DNA of 64,000 bases from NCBI RefSeq assembly GCF_000003815.2, contig NC_049983.1:12783526-12847525 (forward strand). The letters are read 5' to 3'. Positions within the stretch are counted from its first letter, which is position 1. Each line of letters opens with the position of its first letter. This document shows, piece after piece, positions 61,401 to 64,000 of this stretch. A program made the position numbers and the translations under genes. The notes under the pieces are model-generated. The model did no database searches, was not told where the DNA came from, and saw only the letters and a list, made by a program, of their open reading frames with translations. The stretch comes from Branchiostoma floridae. Lineage: Eukaryota; Chordata; Leptocardii; Amphioxiformes; Branchiostomatidae.

Positions 61401-63114
61401 AGTTGACAGGGACAGAGGTGTTACATTGACAATCGACGTCTGTGGAACAGTGTTGAGGCAGGGAGAAGTGATTTTTTTTAGCGCTGTAACTATGTACTCT
61501 GCAAATGCTATCTTTAATTTAGATTTAGGTAAACAGTTCCCGAAGTTCATTGCTAACGTAATATTGTACCTTCATAGTAGGTTATCAGGTCTGTCCATCC
61601 CGGGTCACATATGCAGGTGTAGTTATTGTGGAGATCTCTGCAGGTACCATGATTACAGGAGCTGGGGCCGCAGTCGTCAACGCCTGTGGTGGAACGATAC
61701 ATATTAGATCAAGCACCGTAATCTTTTATGGCAATTCTTTGGAAATAGCTATATATGAAGTATGAATTACATTTCAAACATATTGATTACTTTCGTTGCA
61801 GGTCCGGTTGTTGGTCCATCCGTCCTCACACACGCAAAAGTATCCACCGTCAGAGTTAGTACAGTTGCCGTTTACACAGGGGCCAAACTCGCACTCGTTG
61901 ATATCTGTGCAAATGTAAGAATAACGTTATAGTGGTTACAAAGCATTTACAATTTACCGTAGGTAAAAAAAGATAGGAAGTGGGTTACAAACTAGTTTAA
62001 ACCATGGTTCACCTGAAAGTAGGAAAATTAATCTGATTTTATATTCACTTAACTTACACACAAGAATTTAGTGTTATATAAGATTACATTTTGCGATAGA
62101 TAAGCACAAACTGAGAGATTCTAACTTACCGTTATTGCAGGTATCACCTGTCCAGCCCCCATCACACTCACAGGTGAAGCCGTTCACTTTATCAACGCAC
62201 TTTCCATGTTGGCAGGGGTTGGTTGCACATTCGTTTATATCTGTGCAATGGATGAATGTTATCGTTAGGTCATAATACTTTATCACCAGATGTTATTGGA
62301 CAGTATCAATGTTTGCTATCTTCAGATGCTGTTGATAACTCTAGACCTATCTCTACAATACCTTGATTGCAGGTGTCGTTGGTCCATCCCGGCTCACAGC
62401 TGCAGCTGTACCCGTTCACCGTGTCATTGCAGGTGCCGTGTTGGCAGGGGTTGGAGGAGCACTCGTCGATATCTGTTGTACATCAAACGGTGGGACATGG
62501 GTCATTGTGGTTGTCAAGAAATAACTCCAAGCAATTAATCTGCTGTCGCACGGAGGTCTAAATAATCTGATTGTAAAATCCTGCACGTCAAAAGAAAGCG
62601 ATCTGGTTTAATAATATTTGGCAGAACAATAAGATAGTAAGTAAGTAAAGAAACAAAGGACTGTACAATCGAAAAATAATCTTACGCACTTATATTGCAC
62701 TCAGTTCCGTCCCATCCTGCCTCGCACACGCAAGTGTAGCCGTTGAACACATCGGTACAGGTGCCGTGAGCACATGGGCTGGACTCACATTCATCAAAAT
62801 CTGTGGAGTAATCAACCTGTCTATAGTTTTTGATAGTACAAACCATATTTACATAACAACATTAAAGGCCATCCAAACTATCAAGAATGTCTCATCAAAT
62901 CTCATCAAATCTTAGACGAGGCGAGGCTGTCTTAACCCTCCGATAGACAAAAGCTAGAAACTATCATGTGCGTACTGTATCTCTACGCAGAATATGTCCA
63001 AACCTGCGTTACAAGTGACTCCAGACCACCCCGCTTCACAGACACAAGTGAACTGTCCCACTCCATCTGCGCATGTGCCGTGCATACACGGGCTGGACGT
63101 GCACTCGTCAATAT
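58170..63114 (-). CDS. EGF-SEA transmembrane receptor, last 15 coding exons (5' part outside window)
   Basis: Minus-strand exons: 63114-63004, 62800-62690, 62472-62362, 62240-62130, 61904-61791, 61683-61570, 61439-61332, 61184-61074, 60879-60763, 60516-60404, 60162-59951, 59712-59566, 59284-59216, 58844-58803, 58443-58170. Every junction is in phase; about 620 residues are visible. Nine EGF-like modules, one per phase-1 exon, mostly carry the calcium-binding pattern D-I-[DN]-E-C and C-x-[DN]-x4-[YF]-x-C. A SEA domain follows, then a membrane helix ([20 protein letters not shown]), then a tail with NPLY and nine 8-residue repeats. The signal peptide must lie right of the window. Arrangement resembles EGF/SEA mucin-like receptors; I do not assign an ortholog. 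It probably acts at the cell surface in adhesion or signalling. Confidence 0.9.
59216..59712 (-). CDS. Membrane helix and juxtamembrane exons
   Basis: Exon 59712-59566 encodes a short Cys-containing stalk and a ~23-residue hydrophobic helix, followed by the stop-transfer RTQR. Exon 59284-59216 encodes a basic and aromatic juxtamembrane segment ([20 protein letters not shown]). This orientation puts the EGF array outside. Confidence 0.88.
59833..59923. repeat. CA/CG-rich microsatellite
   Basis: Impure (CA)n tract with interspersed CG, such as CACACACGAACGCACGCACA, in an intron of the EGF receptor gene. Confidence 0.8.
59951..60516 (-). CDS. SEA domain, two exons
   Basis: Exons 60516-60404 and 60162-59951 encode a SEA domain of about 108 residues: [18 protein letters not shown] at the start, and [14 protein letters not shown], in which GSVIV matches the GSVVV autoproteolysis motif (cut between Gly and Ser). 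Several Asn-x-Ser/Thr sites (NRT, NTS, NNT) follow the motif. Known SEA domains of this type split during folding and stay associated. Confidence 0.85.
60763..63114 (-). CDS. Array of nine EGF-like exons
   Basis: Each exon is 108-117 bases, begins with two bases completing a split codon and ends in phase 1, so any can be gained or lost without a frameshift. Seven modules have six cysteines. The module at 61683-61570 lacks the sixth cysteine and the next, 61439-61332, lacks the third. The ninth (60879-60763) begins IFNDC and has lost the calcium-binding DIDEC form. Confidence 0.92.
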
Positions 63115-64000
63115 CTGTGGACCAATCAGTACCATTCACAATTACCCTGGTGGCTTGAAGGACAAGTCTAGATTGACGTTAGAATGATTGCATCATACTT
63201 TAGGGCATGTTGAAAATCAGAATGATTTAATCAGATTATCTTATAGTGAGGTTCACCTCCAAGTGACAGATCGTAAGAAAAAGAGTTGAGTTCTTGTGTT
63301 ATTCTGTTCCCAACTTGTCTAACAACCGACCAACCAACCAACAAACAAACAGACGCATTTGGAAACTTAATAGTTTCTTACTGGAATGCTTGGCCCGTAT
63401 AAGGTAGAGACACCAACAATGGTTTTGTTTTGGGGCAACAGTAGGCTCCTACTACCCGCCCCACATTAGGCGCGATTCGATCGGAAGACTAGTTTACGAG
63501 CTCTAAATGACATTTTCGTGAGTAAGACGTCCAGTGTTCTCACGATCATCTTGCGATTTTTAGGGATCGTCGGCAATTTTCAGGAGTCTTCCGACGGTCG
63601 CGGTGCAGCGAAACATGTTCTTAACATAAGCGACAAGTCGCAGGAGATCTCCGAGATCGCAGACCTCGTTACCGAGTCGCAGATCGTGCGTGCAAATCGT
63701 GCGTACCTCGTAAGGGTATCGGTCAATAGTCTTGCGTCAATCCAACGATTGAAGACCGATAGGCGAGCACAGACATAGTTATTAATCATCGAACGCAAAT
63801 CGGATGGCGAACGCCCGTTAGTCGGGCGACGTTCGGGCGACGTTCACCCGACTTCCGATTGTTTACAAATATTGAATTTCTGGGAATGTGAGGGTAATTC
63901 TAAAATTGTGGCCCCTGTGGCAGTATGTAGGCTGGCTTTGTGACACACTTTCTTTTCTTGTGTCATTTCTATTATGCCCGCGCATTCCATTCATTGGTTA
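63115..64000. other. Intron of the EGF receptor gene with a CpG-rich segment
   Basis: No exon recognised. From about 63467 to 63865 the sequence turns CpG-rich and repetitive in style, with GGGCGACGTTC in direct tandem (63824-63845) and several CGATC/GATCG words; it is unlike the AT-rich DNA around it and is likely an inserted repeat whose limits I could not define. Confidence 0.45.

Noticed and set aside
1..64000. CRISPR arrays, bacterial operons, rRNA genes or prophage-like modules
   Set aside because: No direct-repeat/spacer array, ribosome-binding-site-led gene series or rRNA sequence was seen; the DNA is spliced eukaryotic sequence.

Overview
This window is eukaryotic, AT-rich genomic DNA with multi-exon genes, GT-AG introns of roughly 0.2-4 kb, canonical AATAAA sites, many miniature inverted-repeat elements and two assembly gaps (N at 8625-8874 and 31199-31298). 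Gene architecture (a DUF4062-NACHT-TPR protein, a long WD-repeat protein and an EGF-SEA transmembrane receptor in phase-1 exons) fits an invertebrate deuterostome. Amphioxus (Branchiostoma) is my best guess, but this is an inference from style and protein type, not from a search.

Four protein-coding genes can be assembled exon by exon with consistent phases. (1) 15881-9592, minus: a nine-exon gene for a 499-residue, basic, mostly disordered protein that I do not recognise. (2) 40038-27106, minus: a 14-exon WD-repeat protein resembling WDR97, with WD blades in exons 2-13, a HEAT-like stretch and a charged C-terminus; exon 12 runs into an assembly gap and exon 11 has an apparent one-base frameshift. 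(3) 42534-54958, plus: a 17-exon gene (plus one optional 27-base microexon) for a 1586-residue STAND-type ATPase with DUF4062, NACHT and TPR domains, resembling TTC41. (4) 63114-58170, minus: the last 15 coding exons of a receptor with nine EGF-like modules, a SEA domain, one membrane helix and a short tail made of nine imperfect 8-residue repeats; its 5' part lies beyond the right edge.

Layout: 1-8467 has no gene I can support. 9.6-16.0 kb is gene 1, whose promoter may lie near 25.3 kb. 16.0-25.2 kb is non-coding and repeat-bearing. 27.1-40.0 kb is gene 2. 40.0-42.5 kb is a shared head-to-head intergenic region with a TATA box and a full CRE. 42.5-55.6 kb is gene 3. 55.6-58.2 kb separates the convergent ends of genes 3 and 4 and holds a CCAAT-box cluster. 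58.2-63.1 kb is gene 4.

How the genes relate: genes 2 and 3 are divergent neighbours. Their closest vertebrate relatives, as far as I recall, are testis- or cilium-biased, and a full CRE in the shared spacer would fit co-expression, but this is inference. Gene 4 is a cell-surface protein with no evident functional link. The richest non-gene content is mobile DNA: a PIF/Harbinger-like MITE with hairpin termini, a TA-flanked MITE, a 415-bp CAGGG-ended element, and a 65-73-bp mini-element present twice with 9-bp target duplications.
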